Assembly: GCA_949825025.1 (NCBI GenBank)
Contig: OX463781.1
Span: 40,499,150-40,563,149, forward strand
From: Siphlonurus alternatus
Taxonomy: Eukaryota; Arthropoda; Insecta; Ephemeroptera; Siphlonuridae
Direction: 5' to 3'
Length of the DNA stretch: 64,000 bases
The notes under the pieces were generated by a model. It saw nothing but the letters and a program-made list of their open reading frames with translations, had not been told where the DNA came from and made no database searches. The translations under genes and the position numbers were made by a program. Below are positions 52,344 to 64,000 of this stretch, one piece after another; position 1 is the first letter of the stretch; every line of letters starts with the position of its first letter.

Positions 52344-52350
<7 letters not shown>
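51672..52350. other. Complex purine-rich island then AT-rich DNA
   Basis: 51690-52120 has balanced but purine-rich sequence with a second short GA run (51903-51920) and a small hairpin, AACGTAAAC/GTTTACGTT type, near 51725-51748 (TTTACGTTCACGAAGAGAAC, GTAAA). A 96-codon minus-strand frame here has no recognisable motif. This is a candidate regulatory or untranslated region. Confidence 0.35.

Positions 52351-52403
<53 letters not shown>
52351..52403. repeat. (AT)n microsatellite
   Basis: About 53 bases of AT, directly abutting the left end of a family A MITE. Confidence 0.92.
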
Positions 52404-52406
<3 letters not shown>

Positions 52407-52536
52407 CGTGATTTACGAATGAAGTTATCCAGGTTTCTCAATATCCACATTTAGTGCATGGCAGGCTGAATCAATGAATCATGGTGAGTGAAAATGCTGG
52501 ATAAATTTCTGAATAAGTCCTTCGTGAATCGCTCCC
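52404..52536. mobile_element. Fold-back MITE family A, copy 3
   Basis: Left end GAGCGTGATTTACGAATGAA and AGTTATCCAGGTTTCTCA; right end TTCGTGAATCGCTC. Arms are more diverged than in copy 1. Confidence 0.8.
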
Positions 52537-55395
52537 ATTAAGAGTTAATGCCACTGGTCTTATGTTATATGTTATATGGTGAAACACTCTGAAAAATAGT
52601 TTTCTTGTAAGATTTTATTAAATAATTAAATGTTTTATTGAGGAAAAAATCAAGCAATATTTGAGATACATGGGATATAACATGGCAGAATATCATTGAA
52701 TTCGACCAGAATCTCGTGTATCTCTCGTTCGTTTTGTATATGCGCATTTTTTGTCTTTTTCAGCTGCACCAATTGGATTATTTTGTTTCCTCCCAAACAT
52801 TTAAATTTTAACTCAATAAAGAAGTATTATCATCATAATAGAATCCATTTTGGACGATTTATACTTAAGTCAATTTGTTTATTTTTATATTAAAAAATAA
52901 CTATCGAATACGAATATGACCATTAATGGTGACAGTCATTCTTGAAACAAAGTCAATTTTTTTTTTTTATTTAAATCTTCTCACTTTAAGTTAGGCAACT
53001 TGTTTGGCATACAAATGCGGCCAGGTTGCATATTCAAAAGGGGTAAGGTCTTCATTGTCAGATCAGGTGTGTTGCATGGACCCGTTTTTATTTTTAAGTT
53101 TAAAAAAATACTCTCTTTTTTTTTCTGACAACAAAATTATTTATACATGACATGTCTTATTTTAACGTATTTTTTCATCTCTTCGAGGTTGATATTCCAA
53201 ACCCCAGTATTACCAGGAGGGAAAGGGGGAGGGTAGAGACGACCTGTAACTCTCTAAAGCGGGAAAAATTGTGAAATAATGCTGTAAAAATTCTGAAAAA
53301 ACTTGTGATCCTTATTACTTAGCCACCCAGCGATGTACTTCCGCAAATAAATTAGTGAGAAAATAATTTTAATTTTTCTTAAACTGTAGTGTAAGTAGCT
53401 GGTCGTTTCGCCCCCTTTTCCCCCTGCTATAGCGTGTGACAAAAATCGCTTTGTAATGCTACGATTAAGTTTGTAAGATATAAGGTTGAAAATGATTTTT
53501 TTTTTTAAAAAGAACAAAACTTTTAATAAATACACACTAGTTTTATTATCCATTATGCAGTACTTTAATTTTATATATGTGCCACTTTTTTTTAAGTGAA
53601 AATTAAAGATTGCGTGTTTAAACGTGTCCAAAGTTTCATTTTTGTAGAAAATATTTAAGTTTAAGACATGGAATATTCTCCAATAACATTTAAAAGCCAT
53701 GATATTAAGTTTTATGTGAAATTAAAAACTCTTTTACAATATACTGAGTATTATATGATATATACGTGTTGGTATAATTTTATACAAAAGTTTTATAAAG
53801 GAATTTTATACATACACTCGTAAGGTTATACTAAAATATTTAAATACCCTTTGGAATACACGCAAAGTGCTAAACATTTTGCGTTTATATTTTTTTTTAT
53901 AATAAAATATATCTTTGTAAAAAAAAAACTATTTTATTACAGCACTAAATAAATGGAGTATAGATACTTATCTTTTGTTCCAACTCTACACATGAAAGAG
54001 GCAATCGCGTGTACAACGCAACCTCTTTATGAAAAAGTTGAATGCAGTTATGTGCATTCATTGTAATAAAATATGAACAGTACAATGTAAATATGAGCAT
54101 TATAATATAAATTACCATATTATGTAATAATGCATACATTCACTTCCTGAAATACTCAAACAATTCATGTTCATTTCTAGTCTTCTAAGAACTCAAATGA
54201 CATAAATTTTATTTATTATTTATGCAGTATAATATTACAACTTCATTTATATAAAAATTAAATTAAAATAATTTTTTTATATATATTTTTCAATAAAATA
54301 TACAATTGTATTATTCATTAAAAATATTATTAAGATTAAAAATTTCTTTGCATGTGATATTGTAGTAAAACTTTTGATATTATAATAATTATTAATGATA
54401 ACTTCTTTAAATTACCTAATAAAATTTTAAAATAGTTTTTTTTAACATAAAATACATATTAATATAAAATAATAACATCTGTATGAATGCTTTGAAAAAT
54501 ATATCCCCCCTTTTTATATTATTTTTTATAAAATTATTATACATGTGTTTTAATAATTACTATTATCTTTTATAAATAAATTTGGAATTATGATAATATG
54601 TATTAAATAATAATTTTCCGTATATAATTTTTATATTTAAATCAAATTAATAAAAAGTCGTTTTGTATATTATTTAAACAAATCTAATTTTCCATATTCA
54701 TTTTATGTGTTTGAGTTATAAAAAAATGAATATTACAATATAATAATATAATATGGTCGATGTAATATAATCTACGTAAAAGAAATTGAATTGGATTTTT
54801 TTTTATCATGCGTAATCAATGAAAGTTAGTAGGAAGGTATAGAAAAAAATGAGAAGAGAGAGACTGGAGAGGTAAAAGGAACATTGCACCTAATTACGAC
54901 GAGATGGTACAAAATCTGGGTAATTGTGCTGACGTTGCTACCAGATGGAGGGTTGACTGTAGACACAGTCCTCTTATAGGATCATCAGTAGGCAGCTCAT
55001 ATCATGTGACGTTCAAGTGAATGAATATTGAAATGATGAGAAGGGGGTACACCATAAGTGTCATTGAATGGCAAAGTGCTAGACCGTAATCTCATCCGTA
55101 TAATCAAAAGTAAGTCTCATTCAATGGTAGCACTCAATTAATATTATATAGCAATTGCAATATCATCTCTTTATGTAATGTATTTCAATACGGCTAATTA
55201 ATGAATTTAATATTCTTTATTCATTTAAATTAATTTAAATTAATATTTTTCAAAGAAGATTTTCATTGGTGTTCAAATACACACATAAATTAATGTTAAG
55301 TGATCTTAGCCCGATATTTAATAAAAATTTAAAAAATATTTATTTTTTTACATCATGCTGTATCTGATAACGTAATATTGCATATTTATGCCAAA
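52537..55395. other. Long AT-rich stretch
   Basis: A 148-codon minus-strand opening at 53254-53700 is the longest non-repeat frame outside the Penelope-like element. Its composition is AT-driven (Lys, Ile, Phe, Leu) and it has no motif, so I regard it as chance. A complex patch is at 54840-55110. No repeat family recognised. Confidence 0.45.
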
Positions 55396-55523
55396 GTACA
55401 GTCTTCGCCTCGGAAAATTTCCCTTTGCGACCTTATTAATCACCATGCCCCATAAGAATAGTTAACACAGAACGTGATGATTAAAAATAACGAGTGGGAA
55501 ATTTTCCAAGGCGACGAGTGTAC
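55396..55523. mobile_element. Fold-back MITE family C, copy 2
   Basis: Left end GTACAGTCTTCGCCTCGG with AAAATTTCCC; right end GGGAAATTTTCCAAGGCGAC then GAGTGTAC. The centre shares TTAATCACCATGCC with copy 1 at 33056. Confidence 0.78.
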
Positions 55524-55654
55524 GTTATAACAAATTGAATGTACGTATTTTCACGAGATTTACGAACAAACTTAGAAGGGTCATGCAGTTGATTTTGATG
55601 CTTTAAAAAGGAAATTTTATGTTATCTTTAGTGTACATTATTATATTTAATGCT

Positions 55655-55688
<34 letters not shown>

Positions 55689-56496
55689 GTTGCTTGTCAT
55701 TAAATAAAAAATATCACAGAAAGTAGTCCAATGTGTTCTTATATAATGACATGTTATAAAAAAAGTCTTTGACAGAAAAAATTTCCACTGTTATGTCAAC
55801 TGAACTCATCTTTTTCTTATAAATAAATTGCTATAATCGGAGATTGCGTTGTTCACTGTGATTTTGTTGTAAACGCTTAATTATATTTACCGAAGCAATA
55901 AATTCTATAAATATACCAGCAAAACTTCTGTCAAAAGAATTAATCTAGAGTTACGAAATATTCTGAAATAAACGCTGAACGTCAAAAGCCCCATTTTTAG
56001 ATATCTAAGAACATTTTTTTTTTTTACTGAGAGATTGAAGTTTTTAAAATAAACCTCGACATAAAATCTCTTAGATATAAAATAACATAGAAAGGCCAGA
56101 GATCTTCCACTTCTAAAGTTATCATACGCTTGCATGACTCACATCAATCATATCTGAGCACTATTAATCTTTGATATTATATTGGCAAATACACAGCCCA
56201 ATGTTATAATAAAAGATTTCATAAAATAATTTTAATGAATTAATAAACGGAAGAGTCATCATTATATACCCAGGTAACATAAACAAAATCTGAATGTTGA
56301 ATATCTTCTTATTTTGTATTTTTAGAATAAACCTAATGAAAATAAATTTTACAAATACTTTATAAATTTGACTTGATCAACAAAATAATTTGTCCATTAA
56401 TTAATTTAATCTCCATGCCTTGTGGTAGATAATCAAAGAATGTAACATTCTTACTTGCATTTTACCAAAATTTGCATACTATTATTGATATACTGC
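55524..56496. other. AT-rich stretch
   Basis: Contains a run of about 31 A at 55656-55686. I see nothing else recognisable. Confidence 0.5.
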
Positions 56497-56637
56497 GGAG
56501 TTGCCTAATTAAGTTCCAAAACCGGCAATATGCATTTTCAGTAAGGGTTAATTTCCTGGTAAGAAAATTGGTTAATCAGGTTAATGATCTTACTTGAAAA
56601 TGCATACTGCCGGTTTTGAAACTATAAGACAACTCTC
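56497..56637. mobile_element. Fold-back MITE-like inverted repeat, single copy
   Basis: Arms carry AAAACCGGCAATATGCATTT and the partner AAATGCATACTGCCGGTTTT. The ends GAGTTGCC and GACAACTC are consistent with decayed terminal repeats. About 141 bp. Confidence 0.75.
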
Positions 56638-56754
56638 TAACAATAATTTAAATTAATTAGGAACTTTAAATACAAGTTAAAAAAGTCAGTGCTATATTTT
56701 TATCAAACATTAATTGGGTACTTAATTACCAAGTTTACAAACCCAAAACTCTAT

Positions 56755-56900
56755 CTTTAGCGTTTCGGAGGCTCTTCCGGAACGAGTTGGTCAAGGCATT
56801 TGACTGAGAGAAACGTGGAAACCTCAGCCAGGATGGATGCTACAACATTTATCAATGGACTGGAAGTGCAATGGTCCAAAGCCAAAGGAACCATGGTGGA
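56755..56900 (-). mobile_element. SINE, copy 9 (core fragment)
   Basis: The plus strand at 56803-56838 reads ACTGAGAGAAACGTGGAAAC, CTCAGCCAGGATGG, matching the core in reverse. Downstream, ATCAATGGACTGGAAGTGC has a counterpart in copy 8 (ATCAATGGACTATAAAGTG). Confidence 0.7.
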
Positions 56901-59554
56901 AAAGCGCAACAATTTACCCCTGAGTGGGAAACGTGTTTTTTTTTTTTTTTTTTTTTTATTAAAAATGGTCACTCATCAACAAAACGCCTAACCACTTACA
57001 AACCACGCTGGGCGTTGCTTGACTTTGGTGATCTGACGAAACTTGGTCAAACGCACTGCGTCAATAAGAAAAATCAGAAGATATATATATTACATGTTAT
57101 AATACAAGTTTACTAAAATACATAAAAAAGTTATTTTAGTCTTAATTAAAAAATATATAATAAATTTAAATAGAAACATTTATTCAAAACATTAAGCACA
57201 AGTTAATTGTTGTCACCACACACGTTTTGGAGAGGTTTTAAGCTGTGTAGAATATGTATGTTATTTCAACCACATTTCACACACTCCCCCCCTCCCCCCT
57301 TGACTTGACATAACGTTACATTTGCCATAGCTTGTAGAGTGGCCCCCCAACATAGTACCAAATTCCATAGTGGCCTCAAGTTTGAATAATTACACAAACG
57401 CTTCAAGGTTTTAGATTGAAATGTTTCAATCGGATTTGCATGAACAGGTTTGCTACGTATGTGTGTTTTAACTCAACTGGTTTGGATGTATGACAGTCAC
57501 CAATGAAGGATTGAAGTGTGCGTCTATATTTTGTCACAATTAGTTTGGAATTAATTAAAATATATCTATATATGTGCTTTGCTTTAAATAAGGGTTTATA
57601 TTATGTTGGAAATATTTTTGAGGGAGGAAGAAAATCTGTATTTATTTTAAAAAACATTAAAATAATATTTACATATATAAAGAAAAAATTAAGTATCGTA
57701 TTAGATAATACAAGCAAAAAAATACATATATGTTTATAGCAATATAAAGTTTGAAAAATGAACGCCGCAACTTTTTTTTTAAGGCTGATGCACAGCACTC
57801 TATTAGAGTGAGACTAAATCAAAATAACAATAAAAATATTTTTATATTGAAATAAAAAAATAAGTGAAACAATGAAAATTTTAATAATAATTAATAAAAA
57901 ATAATAATTTAACAATTTCATTAATTAAAAATTACTTTGAATGTAAACTTATTTTAAATATATTTACATTGATTAAAATCCATTAAATGTCGTAGTTTGT
58001 ACTTGAGATGCTATTGAAATGAAGTCCATCTCAAGTAAGGGCTCTTGAAATGTGAGCGTACTGTAGAATATCGATGTAATCCGGGTTGCAGCCAGGCGAA
58101 GCACGCAGACTGCGGTTAGCTAGCCCTCTACCGGGGAAGTACCGCAGCAGCACGACCGTAGGAAATCAAACGTGACTTTTGAAGAGAATCGAAATGGAAA
58201 TTAATTCCAATTCTAAGTCCCCCCCCCCCCATCTTTCTTTCTCTCTCGTTTCTCTCTCTCTATCTGTATCTCCCCTTTTTATAATATTTTAACTATATAT
58301 AAGCTTTTAAGAATATAAAAAATTTCGTTTCTAATTGTTCTTGGTTTCTCTATCTTTTTTATGTAAAATATATAAATGTATTATAGGGTTATATTAACTA
58401 TTTAAATTATAAAATAAAAGTGTGTTAGTATGAGGTGTTAGATATGATAAAACCTTTTAACTTTCACTATTAATTTTGTTGAAACTTTGTTATACCTTTG
58501 AAATACATCAGTGTGTAAAATTTTAACTAAAATTTTTTTTAAGTGTTAAAGATATCTTATTTTTTTAACGTTATTATTACCAAAACTTTTCTTTGTTTTT
58601 AACAAAGTGAAATAAAGTTATCGATTTCTTTCATAGGTTTCGTTCTATGGTGAAGCAAAATTATATTGCTCCAATTTTCAAACAATATTGTGTAATGTAC
58701 TGTTTTGCAATTTTTTTTTGTGCCATAATTTATAATTGATTTTGTATGATAAAAATAATTAATGATATTAAACTATAAATAGATTATATTTTATTACATT
58801 AAATATTTTTAATAAAGGCAAATTATCACAAAGAAAATTTAATAACTTCAATAAAAAAAGTAATCATTATTGTACATAAAGTATTTTATTAAATTAAATA
58901 TTTTCCAAATTCTATATATGCATTTTATTGAAAGTTAATTAGGTGTAGTTTTTAGCATGTTAATATATATTAAATAATTTTGAAATCAGACCAGAATGAA
59001 TTATAATAAAAAGGCAAATTAAAGGATGCAAACATGCATTTTATTATAAAAAGGTTATATCATGTATAAAAACTATAGACATGTATCCTTGTATTAAAAA
59101 ATATATACGGCTTCAGCACAATTACAAAAAAAAAATCTTTTATAAAACTTAATTATACTTACTACATTTTCATGCTTATTTCATTGTAAATTGTTTCTAT
59201 ACTGCATGTAATAGTTAGTAGTTACTGACCTGAATAATTAACATTAATTGACCTATAAAAATGGAAACTTAATTGATTTTATTATTATAGACAAAGAAGT
59301 ACACAATTTTAAATTAAATGTACTTTTATATATGAGTTTCTAGTTGAGATAGAACCTTTATAATGAGTATGTAACTAATTATATACAAATGAAATTGTAA
59401 TTTAAACTATTGAATGTAATAAAATAATTAAATTTGATACGTTATTAATTGAAAATGTAAATCAAATTAGTTTCTGCATGAATTGAGACTATTACCTGTA
59501 GATTAATTGTAAAATTTGTTGCAATTATATATAGTATATAATAGTGTTGTCTCA
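56901..59554. other. Long AT-rich stretch with a GC-rich island at about 58000-58205
   Basis: The island contains CCGGGTTGCAGCCAGGCG and CTGCGGTTAGCTAGCCCTC, a small hairpin (CTTGAGATG with CATCTCAAG, 58002-58038), then a C-run and a short CT tract. No frame is convincing. The rest is AT-rich. A T-run is at 56937-56957. Confidence 0.4.
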
Positions 59555-59745
59555 CATAGGATCGCATGATTTCGCAGCGCTTGATTTAAAAATTAAAAAC
59601 CTATGCGATCAGATGTAGCCGCGCACACAGCTTCGTATCGTATGATAAGAAAATTAGAACCACGTGGTTCTAAATGAGAAACATACTATCGCATACTTAC
59701 AATCGCAGAAATAAAAGTCTGTGTGCCACCCACCTTAAGGAAATG
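59555..59745. mobile_element. Possible MITE containing a 20-bp perfect palindrome
   Basis: GC-richer than its surroundings and rich in TGCGATC, CGCAT and TCGCAG words on both strands. TTAGAACCACGTGGTTCTAA (59654-59673) is a perfect palindrome. The right side ends in CACCCACCTTAAGG, like the ends of TTAA-type MITEs. The left terminal repeat is not clear. Confidence 0.5.
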
Positions 59746-60199
59746 ACAGCTGTTTTGAATTATGACCTATTATACATGATTAGTTTTAATAAATATTGCC
59801 GGTTAATTGTGTTATAAATTTATTATTTGAATATATCTGAATCATATTATCAATATTTACGGATATAATAGTCAACATTTAAATTATTATCAAACAATAT
59901 GTCAAATATAATATATGAATTATCTTTATTGTAATAACATTTAAAAATAAAATGAAGAAAATTTATAGAAATTTATAGAGGCAATTGTAATTTTTCATAG
60001 TTATGTATATTCTTTAGAATTGACGACGCTTTCAATGGAGTCTGCCAAACTATAAAAACAAACATTCTCTGTTGTGTATGTAGGATGGTTCTACCTCACA
60101 CTACTAGCTAGTGTTATGTGTGTGTAGTCACTCAGTTTATAAAGAGTATACAGATAGACATATGTAACTCTCTCGCACCGTTCTATCGTAGTAGCATTG
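59746..60199. other. AT-rich stretch, complex near the end
   Basis: 60060-60199 is balanced in composition, next to the CT array. No gene recognised. Confidence 0.4.
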
Positions 60200-60326
<127 letters not shown>

Positions 60327-63300
60327 AATGTATAGCTACAGAAGAGACAGAGTCAGACAAGCTATATTCGTCCCATTCACCAAGTATCACCCTCCCACAG
60401 TATATACCTTTTCTCTCATGCTATACAGTCACTGTGTTAGTAAAATTTTACTGTTTCCTTTACTTGTTTACTTTTCAATTCAATTATATAGGTATATAAA
60501 AAAAACCATTGAAGATAATTTTTAAACTCATTGAAATTTTTATTGAATTCTTCATTGCATACAGAGTTGAAAACAGAAAATAAAAATTTAAGTTGAGGAA
60601 TTTTAGAAATAAAATATTTAAAGTCTTTTGTAAATAAATGAAAAATAAGTATGCTTGTTTAAAAAAAAAAAAACATTGTAATTATTCATGTAATTGAAGT
60701 TAAAATGCATGAGTAAAATTTAAAAAAAAAGCCGTAATGCATTCTAGTTTAATAGTGTTCAAATAATAGTTAACTATGTAAATTTCTTTGCCAATTAAAT
60801 TTAATTATTCATTCATACATATAACATCACTGAACTTTTTATACACTCAATATAAAATTCTAATAATAATTGAAGTGCATGAACTTTAAGGGAATTGTTT
60901 GAGACTAAAGAACATACCTTCACTCATATTACATTCATATATTGCTAGTAGTATTTGCTTCATTTTTAAAATATCAGACCGGCTTCCTAGGATTTTTTTC
61001 CAAGTTTTACAAAGCAAATTTCTAATTATCATAGCTATAACATTCTGTAAAATATTGACTGTTTTATTAATAAATAAAAAAACTAAATAAGTATACATAT
61101 ATTTTTTTATGAATGTGTTTTGTTAATTTATGAAATATTTTAGTTTCTAAAAAGACAAAAACAGTTTTATTATTTAAAATTTTGTGGTAACTTTTCTCTA
61201 AAATATTACAAAAAAAAACTTTTAACAATTTTATTTATTTTTTATTATACTGAAAAAAAAAAATATTAAAAAAAATTTATGGTAATAAATTTTGAAACCA
61301 CAAAATTTTATTGTTTTAGTTGAGCTGCCAGGTTTTAATACATAAATAGAGACTGTTGTTTTCAAGTCAGCTGGCTAAAGCGGGTCGGAACGGAGTAACT
61401 TTCAACCGGAGAACGGTAGCCAGTTCGCCGCATTCATGGCGTGGAGTTGCCCCCATAAACGCACCGTTTTTAGCGCGAATGTTGCAATGCGCAAAAAAAA
61501 ATACAAGAGTTCTCCGGACTTTTTTTGCGTGCTAATTAATACACACACAAAGCACATTCCCGTCAACTTGTTGAAATATAATGAACTCACTTTTACTATA
61601 ATGATAAAAAATTCTCATAATTTTAAGCAAATGTTTCCATATTTTATAATATATATATATATATATGTATTATATATAAATTTCACTCTAAAAAAAAGCA
61701 ATTATGAATGCGGTTTTATCTAAATTATAAAACAACAAAAAAAGTTTTTTTTTTACAGCAAAATAATGTGGCATGTAATTTTTAAATAATTATTTTTTTA
61801 ATTTCCTAACACATTAAAAATATAGGCTGTTTTACTTAAAACTTTTTTTAAATTACAAACTGTATTTATAAATACATTATCAAAAGCGTAAACTGTTAAA
61901 TACGAGCTAGTTTTTCATTAATACAATTAATAAATAAAATATTTTTGCCAATATTCATATTGTGATACAATAGCATGACTTTAATCATAACCACTTAATT
62001 CATAAACTTGAAAGTATTTTCATAGCTTTATTTACAAAAAAAAACATGTTTTAGTATACAAAATAAAGACAATGAAGATTTTTTAATGACAAAAAAAAAG
62101 TATATTGTATAATATATGATACTGATTGAATAAGATTATAGCAAAATTAAAAGACTCAAAAATTATTACAAGAATAGAGAGAAATAAAATAAAAAATTCC
62201 CTTTATCTTCTAATATTAAGTAAGTTAATAATTTTTTATTCACTTTAATGTTCGTCATATACCTTGATAAAAATTTAAGCTAAGCTTATTATAACAAGAA
62301 AATATGATAGAAAGAACATTAAATATTCAGGAAAGGAGATTTTTCTAACGGCTTAATCATTAAATTCATTTCTTCTATTTTTAAGCATGTTATCAATTAA
62401 GTATGAAGTATATTATAAATTGCAGAATTTTATCCTATAGTAAACTTTATTTAATTATAAATTAACCGTTGTAGGTTTTTTTTATGTAAATTATCATACA
62501 ATCTAAATTATTATGAAGTCTTTTAACTACTTTGTAAATAATAAGGGAGTTTTGTTCTCTATGGTTACAAAAATTGTGTTTAATTAAAATTTATTATTGA
62601 GAATTAAAATTATATCTTTACATTGTAAAAATTTGAAATTGCACTTTAAAAAAATGTGTTATGATTTATTGTGTTAATTTTTCTTCCCCCATTAAAAAAA
62701 AAATACAGAATACAGTCAACCCTTTCAGCATACTTTACTTTTTTTTGCATAGCAGCAAGGGAAAAATGAGTAAAAATAAAGGAGAAAGATTAAATTTATA
62801 CACACGTTTTTTACATCAAGCATAATCAAATAAAACATAAAAATCTTAATTTTTTAAATATTTTTATTACGTTTTAATTTAAAATTCATTATGCAATTCA
62901 TGATTATATTTTATTGTTGTCCTATTTTATTTAATTCTGATATTTTTTAAGTATTTTAATAGAATCTAGATCAACCTATAAATTATTGTATTATGTCAAA
63001 GTGTAATTATGATTAGGTATAGATATAGAGTGTTTTAATCAATATTTCACAGGTGTCCATTCATTACTCTACCCAATGTACCTGACGTCATTTGATTTTA
63101 ACTACATTTTATATTCAAAAGTGGCAGCTTGCATTAAGTCGGGTCGAGGAGGGCACGAGAGAGAGAGAGAGGTTGGGTCGTTACACAGGGCCTATACGCT
63201 GTATGAACATGCCCCGAGCTTTAGTCTAGGGTAGGTAGTATAATATGTTACAATAGTAGAGACCAGGGAATCATTAATTAAACTAGAACGGTAATTTGTT

Positions 63301-63768
63301 ATTAGTTAAGTCTATATAACTCCTTTGCTGACTCAAAATATAACTAAAATTATATTTAAAATAATATTATTTTGTTATTACTATATTTAAAAGTTTAATT
63401 TGGATTTACAATAACATTTATTAGCCCTAACAAAATATTGCTATTGTTATATTAAATTTTAATAATTATATATTTTATATATTGTAATTAATTTTCATGT
63501 AAAATTTTGTATATAAAATTAAATTTTAATCTATATATGAGATATTTAATGATTTTATGGTTTTACTGTTTAATTACTTGGAACAAGAGTTTAATATTTT
63601 TGCTATCACGTCAGTGTCATGGTTGTCATTTATTTCATTATTGTTTTTAATTTCAATTACAATTGGTGTCAATAATTCACAAGTAATTTTAATGAGGTTT
63701 TAACTCAATCGTGAAATCAAATTGGTTTTTTGACAATCAATTTCGTATAATATAGAACATTAATCCTA

Positions 63769-63772
<4 letters not shown>
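60327..63772. other. Long AT-rich stretch with small complex patches
   Basis: A patch at 61360-61530 includes GCGGGTCGGAACGGAG and a weak stem (CTGGCTA at about 61370, TAGCCAG at about 61418). Another at 63120-63240 has a short GA run (63157-63171) and GGCCTATACGCTG. No gene, SINE core or clear inverted-repeat element is seen in the remainder. Confidence 0.45.

Positions 63773-63821
<49 letters not shown>
63773..63821. repeat. (AT)n microsatellite
   Basis: About 49 bases of AT near the window end. The remaining 180 bases hold nothing I recognise. Confidence 0.92.
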
Positions 63822-63827
<6 letters not shown>

Positions 63828-64000
63828 ATATGAAGATAGTTTCTGGTATTTTTTATAAAATTAATAATTTGTACTTACCCATTGAAAAGTGTAGCCAAAT
63901 ATGAAGCCATCCCAAACTCCAAATGAGGAATTTACTGTAAGTGAATGTAGAACGCATGATGTGTGTCTGATATTACTGAATTTTTATTTCTAGATAACTT

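Noticed and set aside
53254..53700. A possible 148-residue minus-strand gene
   Set aside because: Composition is AT-driven, no motif or signal is visible, and such lengths arise by chance in AT-biased DNA over 64 kb. It cannot be fully excluded without homology or RNA data.

Overview
This window is AT-rich non-coding DNA from an animal genome, most likely an invertebrate. The evidence is an EN(+) Penelope-like retroelement, a tRNA-headed SINE family, many fold-back MITEs, a hAT-type element with an 8-bp target duplication, and very long GA/CT, AT, TTTA and TATAA microsatellites. I see no bacterial, organellar or viral gene organisation. Two runs of exactly 200 N (13703-13902 and 39700-39899) look like scaffold-join gaps in a long-read assembly. 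The exact taxon cannot be read from the sequence.

I recognise no host protein-coding exon. The only convincing coding sequence is the 812-residue reverse transcriptase/GIY-YIG endonuclease of the Penelope-like element at 9595-12033 (minus strand). Nearly every other open frame is either a translated microsatellite (Ser-Leu, Arg-Glu, Tyr-Ile, Tyr-Val-Cys repeats) or a chance opening in AT-rich DNA. The window is therefore probably intergenic, or lies inside a very large intron.

Layout. 1-9.1 kb: AT-rich DNA with two SINE copies, fold-back MITEs and a CT-rich tract. 9.1-13.7 kb: a head-to-tail Penelope-like element. It is one complete unit preceded by a 5'-truncated copy that ends in an inverted junction beside a gap. 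Both copies of the long repeat carry a hammerhead-like ribozyme motif. 14-33 kb: microsatellites, SINEs, a family of TTAA-associated MITEs (one nested in another palindromic element), a three-block TATAA/TACAA/TATAA array and a 200-bp TTTA array. 33-45 kb: LINE-like tails, diverged repeats and three families of fold-back MITEs, including one nested inside another. 44.5-45.5 kb: a composite ACAT/ACATACGT/AT array, then a three-unit alternating palindrome. 46.8-48.8 kb: a 2,044-bp hAT-type element with an 8-bp target duplication. 50-64 kb: more SINEs, MITEs and GA/CT tracts in otherwise featureless AT-rich DNA.

How the parts relate. The SINEs and MITEs encode nothing and would depend on proteins supplied from elsewhere. 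The Penelope-like element is the only possible self-sufficient element here, and its intact frame and identical repeats suggest recent insertion. GA/CT tracts often sit beside short islands of more complex, GC-richer sequence. Those islands are the best candidates here for host regulatory or untranslated-exon sequence, but nothing in the sequence proves that role.
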